DNA from: JBBQUP01 sp038212305
GTDB taxonomy: Bacteria > Bacteroidota > Bacteroidia > Bacteroidales > Marinilabiliaceae
DNA: 24,145 nucleotides
NCBI GenBank assembly: GCA_038212305.1
Contig: JBBQUP010000058.1
Coordinates: 1-24,145 of the forward strand
Direction: 5' to 3'
In this document: piece after piece, positions 16,278-23,782 of the stretch
Numbering within the stretch: the first letter of the stretch is position 1
How the letters are laid out: the number at the start of each line of letters is the position of its first letter
Translations under genes and position numbers: made by a program
Notes under the pieces: model-generated
Databases searched by the model: none
Told to the model about the DNA's origin: nothing
Seen by the model: only the letters and a program-made list of their open reading frames with translations

Positions 16278-17129
16278 TTAACGCGAACCCATTTTTTTCA
16301 AATCACTCGATAGTAATGCATCTTTGTCTTTTGCATCAATCATATGATAATCGAAATAGTAAAATTTGGAATCGGCACCACCCACTACAATTTTATAGCA
16401 ACGGGCTTTATATTTAGTTCCCTCAGGCCCAACTTTATGCAAAAATACCACATCAGGATTTTTTTCCTCAATGGCTTGCATTACCTCTTCTTTGGTTACA
16501 ATTTTAAAATTGTAGGGATAAACTTTTTTAATTTTTGCTTCGGTATTTATGTCTGTGTTTAAATCTTCGGCGACTAAATAAAGCGTTTTATCTTTTAAGC
16601 TCGATACATTTTTATTGTATACTTTAAGCGGGTTGGATTTTATTAACGAAGGATCAGAAAGCATTAAAGTAACGTGGTTTTGAATAAACCGAATAAATGC
16701 ATCCATTTTATAAGCGTAGCTGTCATCTTCAACTCGCAAGTAGGATAATGGGATTGAGCATAAATCAGGCATATCGCCAACGTTAAAAGTGTTTTGTCCA
16801 AGTAATAAGCTAAGGAAATTATATCGGGCTTTTGTTTTGTCAGCATCGTAAGTGGCTACTGTAGTTAGCAGAAATGAATAGCTTGGATCGCGACGTTTTT
16901 CTTCAAACTCTTTTTGAGTAACAAATTCGAATTTGGTTAAATTCCATACCTTAGCCATTACTTCTTTGATTTTAAAGTTGTAATCGCTCATCGGGTTCGG
17001 ATCCATTACCACTAAGGTACGAGTGTTAAGGAACGATTTAAACTCCTCGGTTGTAGGAACATGATCTTGTGCGAATAGTTGGCAAGTTAATATGATGCCG
17101 ACTAGAAGAATAAAAATGCGATTTTTCAT
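16278..17129 (-). CDS. Exported protein of unknown function
   Basis: The product is 283 residues with a typical Bacteroidota signal peptide (MKNRIFILLVGIILTCQLFA, cleaved before QDH). There is no lipobox cysteine, so it is periplasmic or secreted rather than a lipoprotein. The mature protein is a mixed alpha/beta chain without membrane segments or motifs I recognise. It contains two similar-looking halves around TRTLVVMDPNP and DKTLYLVAEDLN, each followed by a segment with KFEFVTQKEFEE or FKIVTKEEVMQAIEE. These could be two copies of one small alpha/beta domain, but I cannot confirm it. It lies 60 bp upstream of ettA on the same strand, with 286 bp of gene-free DNA ahead of it. Confidence 0.8.
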   Translation of the reverse strand: MKNRIFILLVGIILTCQLFAQDHVPTTEEFKSFLNTRTLVVMDPNPMSDYNFKIKEVMAKVWNLTKFEFVTQKEFEEKRRDPSYSFLLTTVATYDADKTKARYNFLSLLLGQNTFNVGDMPDLCSIPLSYLRVEDDSYAYKMDAFIRFIQNHVTLMLSDPSLIKSNPLKVYNKNVSSLKDKTLYLVAEDLNTDINTEAKIKKVYPYNFKIVTKEEVMQAIEEKNPDVVFLHKVGPEGTKYKARCYKIVVGGADSKFYYFDYHMIDAKDKDALLSSDLKKMGSR

Positions 17130-17415
17130 AAGTCAGTGTTTTTTATGTGTGTTGCAATTATTAGTCAACAATTAGTTTTTAATGATGATTACGAATTAAT
17201 ATATTAAGTTACAAATTTGATGAATTTTTTTTAGTTTTTCAAAGAAAAACAAGTAACCTTTAGATGTTGTTATAAGTATAATGGCAGTGCTAAAATGCGT
17301 GGAAATTTCTAGTGAAAGTTTATTGTTAAAGTTATTTTTACTATCTTTTATCTGGGAATGGGGTTTTAAAATTTTAAAAGTCTAACTGCCAATAACCTAA
17401 TTAATTTGTCATAGA

Positions 17416-19164
17416 ATGAAATTGTTCAACAAGATAATATCGTTGTTTATTTTTGAACAGGATGAAATACTTGAAATTGAAGAGCGGAATAAAATGTTGC
17501 TTGCCAATTTGTTAAATTTCACTCTATTTGTTGTTGTATTAGTTGAAGGGATTTATTCTTTATTGTTGGAGCAAATTGTTTTTGCGGGTCCACTTTTATT
17601 TTTAAGTGCTGTTTATTCGGTGAATTATCTGTTCTTATCGCGAAAGCCTTATACTTATTATTATTTAGATATTCTTTTGTCAGGATCTTTCTTAACCATG
17701 CTGTTTTTTATTGTTTTTGGAGGTTCTAGCAAGATAGGAATTATTTGGATTGCTCTTTTTCCACTGTTTAATATTCCTATTTATGGCAAAACGAAGGGGT
17801 TAGTACAATCCTTTAGTTTATTAGGAGTGCTTTTGTTTTATTTTTTCGTAATAAATGAGTTTTTTAAGGTTCCTTATTTAGTTGATTATTCTATTATTTG
17901 GAAAGTTATAATTGTAGTTTTTTATTCTTTAATGATATTTCTTTCATATGCGCTTGATTTTATCTCTTCGGAGGTGATATTAAATAAAGAACGTATGATG
18001 TTGAATTCACAAAATGTTAGTCGATCGCAAGAAGAATATATCTCAAGATTATCTCATCAAATACGAACTCCATTAAGTAACATCACAGGGATAATTGATA
18101 TACTTGAAAAGACAGAATTAACCGAAGATCAGAGGGATTTTATCAATACACTGCATGCCTCTGCCAACAACATGGTACATGTGGTAAATAGTTTAGTTAG
18201 CGATACTAAAACCGAAACTTTAAAGCAACCAGCTGAGGATATTAGTTTTAACTTGTATTCGTTGATTAATAATACTTTAAAATTATTTTACGATATAAAT
18301 AAAAACAATCGGTTTAACGTTACGCTGGCTGCCGAAATTCCAAATAATGTATTAGGAAATAGCTTGGTGATAAAACAAATTCTCTTGAACGTTCTGAATT
18401 CGATAGTTAAAATCAATAAGAACGAAAGTAAAACCATTAATATCGAATTGGTACGTAAAGAGAGCATGCCAGGGAAGGTGGATATCATTTATAAAATATC
18501 TACGAATTGTACTTTACCTCTTTCTAAGGACGAAATTGCCAGAGATGCGGTTTTTAACCAGGATGTTATCAGACTAAATACAACTCGCTTTGTAAATTTA
18601 TTAGATTTAGGAATTACACAACGCATGGTAGAGATGGATGGAAATTCGTTTAATATTGTGCCTAGAGCGGATTCATTTACAGTTGAGTTTACCACATCTT
18701 ATAAAGAAAGCAATAGAAGGAGCTATTCGGTTCAAAGTATTCCCGAGAAAATTAAATTTTCGGAGCCAGTATTTAAAACTAAAGTTCTGCTAAAAGATGC
18801 TAATGTTTTGTTGGTTGAAGACAATTTTAGCAATCAGCAAATTATTATTTTGTATTTGAAGAATGAGATAAATCGTATTGACGTTGCATTTAATGGCAAA
18901 GAAGCACTTGATAAGTTTGGGAAGGCCAAGTATGATTTAATTCTCATGGACGTTCAAATGCCAATCATGGATGGATTTAAAGCGACTCAGAAAATTAGGG
19001 AGATTGAACATAGTAGTAATTCACACACTCCAATTATAGCAGTTACTGCAAATGCTTTCCCCGAAGATAGGGAGAGATGTTTTGCGGCCGGAATGGATGA
19101 TTACATTACGAAACCATTTCAACCTGACGAACTGATTCAAAAAATTACGATGCACTTGGGTTAA
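17416..19164 (+). CDS. Membrane hybrid histidine kinase with a degenerate ATP-binding domain
   Basis: The protein has 582 residues. Six hydrophobic helices occupy about residues 29-190. A HisKA dimerisation domain follows with an intact H box (LSHQIRTPLSNITGIIDIL, His214). The catalytic domain is recognisable (IKQILLNVLNS near 319-329) but lacks key parts. The N box has Asn and Ser exchanged (NVLNS instead of NLLSN), so the Mg-binding position is Ser329. There is no DxGxG box, and the GxGLGL box is reduced to LLDLGITQRMVEMDG. The C-terminal receiver is intact: Glu and Asp in LLVEDN, phosphoacceptor Asp512 (LILMDVQMPIMDG), Lys566 (TKPF). It probably cannot autophosphorylate normally and may act as a partner, phosphatase or phosphorelay scaffold; this is inference. 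No output domain is present. It is a single gene, convergent with the TPR gene. Confidence 0.88.
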   Translation: MKLFNKIISLFIFEQDEILEIEERNKMLLANLLNFTLFVVVLVEGIYSLLLEQIVFAGPLLFLSAVYSVNYLFLSRKPYTYYYLDILLSGSFLTMLFFIVFGGSSKIGIIWIALFPLFNIPIYGKTKGLVQSFSLLGVLLFYFFVINEFFKVPYLVDYSIIWKVIIVVFYSLMIFLSYALDFISSEVILNKERMMLNSQNVSRSQEEYISRLSHQIRTPLSNITGIIDILEKTELTEDQRDFINTLHASANNMVHVVNSLVSDTKTETLKQPAEDISFNLYSLINNTLKLFYDINKNNRFNVTLAAEIPNNVLGNSLVIKQILLNVLNSIVKINKNESKTINIELVRKESMPGKVDIIYKISTNCTLPLSKDEIARDAVFNQDVIRLNTTRFVNLLDLGITQRMVEMDGNSFNIVPRADSFTVEFTTSYKESNRRSYSVQSIPEKIKFSEPVFKTKVLLKDANVLLVEDNFSNQQIIILYLKNEINRIDVAFNGKEALDKFGKAKYDLILMDVQMPIMDGFKATQKIREIEHSSNSHTPIIAVTANAFPEDRERCFAAGMDDYITKPFQPDELIQKITMHLG

Positions 19165-19226
19165 AAGTGTTTTTCTTATCAAAGACAGAAAAAGTAGGAG
19201 TTTTTTTGCCGAAACTAATTAGTTAT

Positions 19227-21437
19227 CTATTCTTCTTCGATAGAATATCTTAAGGCATCTAACAATATTGGAATATCCTCTTTAACAATGCCATGATTTA
19301 TTAAATGAGGGAGATCGGTGTTAAAACGAATACTGAATTCGTTAAATGTTTCTTTTTTCAGATGAATGCTGTCTCGATAATAATTTAATGCTTCTTTTCT
19401 TGAGCCCAAGCATAAGTAGGTGTGTCCAATAGTAGTTAAATCCTCATGAGTTTTTGATGTAATGAGGAGCTTCTGGTAATATTTTTCTGCTTGTTTGAAT
19501 TTCCCGAGCACAAACGAGCACCATGCAATTGGACGCCATACTTTTATATTGTTTGGATCGCTATATTCTATTTTAAAATAAAATTTTAAAGCATCTTCCC
19601 ATTTTTCTAATTCCAATGCACAATGTGCAATTGATGCCTGTGTTTGTAGGTTGTTATTATCGATTTGATAGGCTTTAAGATAGTACTCAAGGGCTTGATC
19701 GGTTTTGCCAATTGAGTGATAGCAATAGGCAATTTTTTTAATGGTCCAATGATTATCTGGCTTAATCATATCGGCTTGCAAATAATCTTGGATGGCCAAC
19801 TCTATCAATCCTAATTTTTGGTTACAATAGGCCGATTTTTGAATTAATTCAATATCATTGGGCATAATATTTCGTAGTTCCGATAGTATTTCTTGAGACT
19901 CGATATAGTAGTTTTTTTGAAATAGAAATTCACCAACTTGTTTTAAGTAATCCTCGGTATTCATCAACTGCTTAAAGAACCATTTTTGATGTATGTTAAC
20001 CACATGGTTGAAAATATCATCAAATTGTCGACGTTGTTGATGAAGTTTGAAAAATCGGTATAAGTCTTGAATATACTGATTTGAAATAGTTTTTAAAGAC
20101 TTATCAGGATTAAGCGATAATTCATCTTTCTCAATCTCAGCCATTTGATCCAATTCGGCATTGAACATTTGCGTCATCATATCGCGTTGAAAGCCAGGCA
20201 TGTGCGGGATGCCTAAAATAAGAGAGTATTTGTCGCTATTGCAGATATATCCCGATTGGCCAATTGATTTGGCTAATGTTGAGTTTAAAAAGTCAGCATC
20301 ATTTTCTGAAAGGTCATTTTTTATCGAAGGATGGGAGAGGGAGAAGGGTACTAACCAATTTTGAAGTTGATTAAAAAATGTAAAGTGTTTGAGCATGCTA
20401 AAAGTGGATAAAAACACATCAGCACCTTCTAGTTGCCATTTCGATATTTCTTCGAGCTTGCTTAATAACTCAGGTGAATCGGCCAGCAGACCTTGCCAGT
20501 CTGGATTTTTATCATCTGTATTTCCCGATACAATATCATCAAGGTTAAGTTTGTCTCTTAATAAAGGATGAATTTTAACAACTTCAGGAAGTATTTCATT
20601 TTGCAGTTTATTGCTTATTTTTTCTGTTTCTCGAGATCGAATTATTTGAATAATAGTGGATTCAAAAAGCGATTTGGTCTTTGAATTTTCAATGGTTAAT
20701 TTAATCCGATCAATAATATCAGGATAAAGCATTAAGCGATTGTCGAAATAGGCTAATACAAATACAAGCGCTGTTATCGCCTGCATTTTAACAATTGGTA
20801 ATTCATGCGATGTTAGTTTAATTAAGTACGTAATTAAGCTAATATCCCAATGGCGGAGTAAATGCATTAAAGTTCCACTGATAACTAAAGATTTGGTACT
20901 TATTGGCAACTCATTATTGTTGAGTATTTCTGAAAGAGAATCTAGATAATCGGGCGAAGGATTGTTGTTAAGCCATATCTGGAAAAATAATTTGGATTCG
21001 CAATCGTAATAGGTGTTGTCAAGTTCTGATTTATTGGCTGTGTTTAATAATTTGTGATGTTCCCAAATCGAGAGTAGTTCCGTTGTGGTTTTGTCAATAT
21101 CAATTGCTTGATTATGTGAGATTTCTCTGTGTTTTTCCGATGCAAAATCTATTCCCTCTTTGTTGAGTAATTCAATTGTTATTTTATCGGTTAAATTGTA
21201 TAAATCTTGAAGTAATCGCACGATAATAGCCTGCCTGTTCGGGTCGTTTGTTGTATTGGGAGCATAGCGCAACAGACTTTTATATGAAAATTCGAGGTGG
21301 TAATGAGCATCGATTAATTCTGAATTGTGGAGTTCTTTTCCTAAAACTGCGATTAAATTAAAAGCATCTCTTATTTTTTTTTCACTAAGTGAATTGCAAA
21401 TAGTTCGATAGGTTAGTTTAATTTTTTTGGTTTCCAT
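19227..21437 (-). CDS. Large tetratricopeptide-repeat protein
   Basis: The product is 736 residues, cytoplasmic by sequence (no signal peptide or membrane helix). The first 520 residues are helical without a family I recognise; one segment (LITYLIKLTSHELPIVKMQAI) looks HEAT-like. Residues about 520-690 form at least four TPRs, with phrases such as GLIELAIQDYLQADMIKPDN, GKTDQALEYYLKAYQIDNNN and GKFKQAEKYYQKLL. Such arrays bind peptides or other proteins, so it is likely a scaffold or assembly factor; the partner is unknown. An exact -7 box (TATATTTG, 21469-21462) lies about 25 bp upstream of the ATG. It is the last native-looking gene before the tRNA scar. Confidence 0.85.
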   Translation of the reverse strand: METKKIKLTYRTICNSLSEKKIRDAFNLIAVLGKELHNSELIDAHYHLEFSYKSLLRYAPNTTNDPNRQAIIVRLLQDLYNLTDKITIELLNKEGIDFASEKHREISHNQAIDIDKTTTELLSIWEHHKLLNTANKSELDNTYYDCESKLFFQIWLNNNPSPDYLDSLSEILNNNELPISTKSLVISGTLMHLLRHWDISLITYLIKLTSHELPIVKMQAITALVFVLAYFDNRLMLYPDIIDRIKLTIENSKTKSLFESTIIQIIRSRETEKISNKLQNEILPEVVKIHPLLRDKLNLDDIVSGNTDDKNPDWQGLLADSPELLSKLEEISKWQLEGADVFLSTFSMLKHFTFFNQLQNWLVPFSLSHPSIKNDLSENDADFLNSTLAKSIGQSGYICNSDKYSLILGIPHMPGFQRDMMTQMFNAELDQMAEIEKDELSLNPDKSLKTISNQYIQDLYRFFKLHQQRRQFDDIFNHVVNIHQKWFFKQLMNTEDYLKQVGEFLFQKNYYIESQEILSELRNIMPNDIELIQKSAYCNQKLGLIELAIQDYLQADMIKPDNHWTIKKIAYCYHSIGKTDQALEYYLKAYQIDNNNLQTQASIAHCALELEKWEDALKFYFKIEYSDPNNIKVWRPIAWCSFVLGKFKQAEKYYQKLLITSKTHEDLTTIGHTYLCLGSRKEALNYYRDSIHLKKETFNEFSIRFNTDLPHLINHGIVKEDIPILLDALRYSIEEE

Positions 21438-21461
21438 TGTTAGGAGTTATGTATTGGAATT

Positions 21462-21469
21462 CAAATATA
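21462..21469 (-). promoter_or_regulatory. -7 promoter box of the TPR gene
   Basis: TATATTTG on the minus strand is an exact TAnnTTTG box about 25 bp before the TPR-gene ATG. No -33 TTG at normal spacing is visible. Confidence 0.4.
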
Positions 21470-21512
21470 AAGACAAAATTGATGAAGAGAAAGCGCAAAG
21501 GTGGTTAAAAAT

Positions 21513-21540
21513 AAAAAAGCCAGTATAAACCGGCTTTTTT
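21513..21540 (-). terminator. Terminator behind the tRNA remnant
   Basis: AAAAAAGCC (21513-21521) pairs with GGCTTTTTT (21532-21540) around a 10-nt loop. On the minus strand it comes directly after the tRNA-like 3' end, the position of a normal tRNA terminator. The A and T tracts would let it work in both directions, but the divergent TPR gene to its left does not need it. Confidence 0.8.
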
Positions 21541-21562
21541 GTGATCCAGCAGGGATTCGAAC
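21541..21562 (-). other. 3' end of a tRNA gene only: candidate attachment site
   Basis: Read on the minus strand, the 22 nt run G53, T-loop TTCGAAT, T-stem CCCTG, acceptor strand CTGGATC, discriminator A and a C, then straight into the terminator. The bases before G53 (TAAAA) cannot pair with the T-stem, and no D-arm, anticodon arm or 5' acceptor strand (expected near GATCCAG) occurs in the next 80 nt. So only the 3' end of a tRNA gene is here. Tyrosine-recombinase elements commonly use exactly this part of a tRNA gene as attachment core. I cannot name the isotype. Confidence 0.7.
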
Positions 21563-21620
21563 TTTTACATATCATATTGATTATTACTATTTTTGCATGC
21601 ACCTAAATTAATAGGTCTTA

Positions 21621-21637
21621 TTTGAATCCCTGTTTGA
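21621..21637 (+). repeat. Inverted near-copy of the tRNA 3' segment
   Basis: TTTGAATCCCTGTTTGA on the plus strand matches 14 of 17 bases of the minus-strand TTCGAATCCCTGCTGGA at 21561-21545, 59 nt away and inverted. It could be a decayed second site or a recombinase-binding arm. Confidence 0.35.
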
Positions 21638-21781
21638 ATTTCAAAATTTTTATTGTCAATTATCGAAAAACAATGTAATATTTAAGTTAAATATCTGAAT
21701 ATTTTAGCTAATAAAAACCAACTCAACTTTGTCAGCCAAAATTCACCTGTTGTAAAAACATTGTTGATTTATAGATGATTT

Positions 21782-21814
21782 TTTGTATTTTGTATACATT
21801 TTTCAATATCTTTG
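21782..21814 (+). promoter_or_regulatory. Promoter of the GntR-MFS operon with embedded operator
   Basis: TTTG (21782-21785), a 21-nt spacer and TATCTTTG (21807-21814), an exact TAnnTTTG box. TTGTATACAT (21790-21799), centred on the palindrome GTATAC, lies in the spacer. FadR/VanR-type GntR regulators bind sites of the form TnGTnnACnA, so a repressor bound here would block the promoter. Confidence 0.55.
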
Positions 21815-21868
21815 ATTTTTCAAAAATGGAGATGAATTCTGACAAATAGACTAATTTTTAGATTGATT

Positions 21869-22504
21869 ATGGAAATTCAACATCAGGATTTAAGTTACGA
21901 GATATACAAACGGCTAAAAACTATGATTTTAGCCAACGAGTTTGAATCAGGTGCCAAGCTAAAACAGGAACATATCGCTGCCTTATTTGGTGTTAGCCGG
22001 ATGCCTTTACATCGTGCATTCCAAATGCTAGAAAATGAAATGCTTATTGAAAGTATTCCACGTCGAGGATATTTTGTGACCAAAGTAAACACCAATCAAC
22101 TCATTGATGCCTTTGAATGCCGTGAAGCTTTGGAGGGCATTGCTGCACGCCGGGCTGCAGAAAACATTACCAAAGATCAGTTGGAATACCTGAAATCGTT
22201 ATTTGAAAAATTTGTTGGAGCCGACGAAATCAATCCAGCTGAGTATATCGAATCCGATCAGGAATTCCATAACATGATCATGATAATTAGTAGCAATCAA
22301 ATACTTCACCGATTAGAACTGCTTGGAAATAATACCATCCGAACCTATCGTGGAGGATTATTGCGTTCACCACAGGAAACCCTTCCTGAACATTTAGACA
22401 TCTTGGCGGCCCTCGAAAATGGGGATGGAGAATTGGCCGAAAAACTAATTCGTGAGCATGACCGAAAATCAACCGATACCTTAAGAGAAAAACATAAAAA
22501 ATAA
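21869..22504 (+). CDS. GntR-family transcriptional regulator with FCD domain
   Basis: The regulator has 211 residues from the ATG at 21869; an in-frame TTG six bases earlier is less likely. The N-terminal winged helix (about residues 8-72) reads YEIYKRLKTMIL, then KLKQEHIAALFGVSRMPLHRAFQMLENEMLI and RRGYFVTKV at the wing. The C-terminal all-helical FCD domain (about 78-203) keeps probable metal or ligand residues in ESDQEFHNMI and in EHLDILAALENGD. FCD regulators usually sense small organic acids or sugar acids. It starts the operon: the transporter begins two bases after its stop. The palindrome inside its own promoter suggests autorepression lifted by the transported substrate. Codon use is visibly richer in G and C than in the genes left of the tRNA scar. 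Confidence 0.93.
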   Translation: MEIQHQDLSYEIYKRLKTMILANEFESGAKLKQEHIAALFGVSRMPLHRAFQMLENEMLIESIPRRGYFVTKVNTNQLIDAFECREALEGIAARRAAENITKDQLEYLKSLFEKFVGADEINPAEYIESDQEFHNMIMIISSNQILHRLELLGNNTIRTYRGGLLRSPQETLPEHLDILAALENGDGELAEKLIREHDRKSTDTLREKHKK

Positions 22505-22506
22505 AA

Positions 22507-23775
22507 ATGAAGAAAACTCTGATCCCAATACGTTTTGCGCTCGTTTTCAGCACTTTTTTGCTAACCGTACTATTATATGTCGATCGTGCCTGTATATCCG
22601 CTGCCAAAGGCGATATTTGTTCTGATCTTGGTTTCGGAATGACTGATTTTGGCTGGATTATGGCCATATTTACTTTGGGATATGCTTTATTTCAAACACC
22701 TGCTGGAAAATTGGCTGATTCAAAAGGTGCTCGTGGAGTAATTGCTGGAATTGTCGGTATCTGGAGTGTACTGACCGCTATTACCGGAATGGCATGGAAC
22801 TACACTTCCATGTTGATTATTAGATTTTTATTTGGTGCAGGTGAAGCTGGAGCGTTTCCTGCACTTTCAAAAGTAGTTTACAACTGGTATCCCATCAAAG
22901 AGCGTGGTATTATTCAAGGCATAAACTTTTCAGGATCGCGTATTGGAGCAGCTTTTGCCATGCCTCTGGTGGCCTGGCTCATCAAGGGAATTGGGTGGCG
23001 ATACACTTTTATGTTTTTTGGTCTGTTCGGAATACTTTATGGTGTCCTTTGGTATCTGTTTTTTCGCGATAAACCTGAAGATGCAAAATTTATCGGAACA
23101 GATGAGGTAAAGTACATACAGGAAACCAGACAGAAGTCGACTTCCGAAGCTAAAAACATCATTCCATTTGGCACGATCATCAAATCGGCTACCATGTGGA
23201 AAACGATGGTGCAATATATCTGTAGTAATTTCACCTTTTACTTTTCACTTACCTGGATGTATCCCTACATTCAGGAGCGCTTTCAACTTGGTCTGGTAGA
23301 AGCAGGGTTTTACACTTCCATCCCTTTAATTGGTGGTGCAGTTGGTAACTGGTTAGCTGGCATTCTGGTCGATGCCATTTATCGCAAGGGGAAATGGAAA
23401 CTTTCACGAAGTTTACCTGCTATTATTGGTTTTTCACTTTCCGCGATTGGAATGATTATGGTTACGCAAGTCACATCACCATTATTTTCTGTAGCATTTA
23501 TGACTTTGGCTGTATTTGGTGCCGATATGACTTTGAGTCCATCCTGGGCATTTTGCATCGACATTGGGAAGGAAAATGCCGGCGCCGTTTCTGGAACCAT
23601 GAATATGGCCGGAAACCTGGGAGCTTTTGTTACCATCATTGCATTTCCATATCTCTTTAAATGGACCAATCATTACGAACCGTTTTTCGTCATTTGTGCC
23701 GTTTTAAGTTTGGTTGCCATTTTTATGTGGTCGACGATGAATCCTGAAAATTCAATTGCTAACGAATCTAGATAA
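22507..23775 (+). CDS. MFS transporter, anion:cation symporter (hexuronate/sugar-acid) type
   Basis: This inner-membrane carrier of 422 residues has about twelve hydrophobic helices. LLYVDRACISAAKGDI in helix 1 is the ACS-family pattern (YxDRxxIS), and the loop motif GKLADSKGARGVIAG and RFLFGAGEAGAFPA support it. The family includes ExuT and GudP, which take up hexuronates and glucarate with protons; other organic anions are possible. The gene begins two bases after the GntR stop and seven bases before the secreted-enzyme gene, so all three form an operon. With the FCD regulator this points to uptake of a sugar acid or related anion; the exact substrate cannot be read from sequence. Confidence 0.93.
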   Translation: MKKTLIPIRFALVFSTFLLTVLLYVDRACISAAKGDICSDLGFGMTDFGWIMAIFTLGYALFQTPAGKLADSKGARGVIAGIVGIWSVLTAITGMAWNYTSMLIIRFLFGAGEAGAFPALSKVVYNWYPIKERGIIQGINFSGSRIGAAFAMPLVAWLIKGIGWRYTFMFFGLFGILYGVLWYLFFRDKPEDAKFIGTDEVKYIQETRQKSTSEAKNIIPFGTIIKSATMWKTMVQYICSNFTFYFSLTWMYPYIQERFQLGLVEAGFYTSIPLIGGAVGNWLAGILVDAIYRKGKWKLSRSLPAIIGFSLSAIGMIMVTQVTSPLFSVAFMTLAVFGADMTLSPSWAFCIDIGKENAGAVSGTMNMAGNLGAFVTIIAFPYLFKWTNHYEPFFVICAVLSLVAIFMWSTMNPENSIANESR

Positions 23776-23782
23776 ATTACAA

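Noticed and set aside
19165..19226. Possible terminator TTTTTCT/AGAAAAA between the hybrid kinase and TPR genes
   Set aside because: Only seven weak A-T-rich pairs with a 10-nt loop and no clear T-run directly after; too weak to call.
21541..21620. A complete tRNA gene on the minus strand
   Set aside because: Only the T-loop-to-3' segment is present; the T-stem 5' side does not pair and no D-arm, anticodon arm or matching 5' acceptor strand exists in the required 80 nt.
22287..23673. Several antisense ORFs of 60-126 codons under the GntR and MFS genes
   Set aside because: They lie opposite strongly supported coding genes, have no domain features and arise from the codon pattern of the sense strand.
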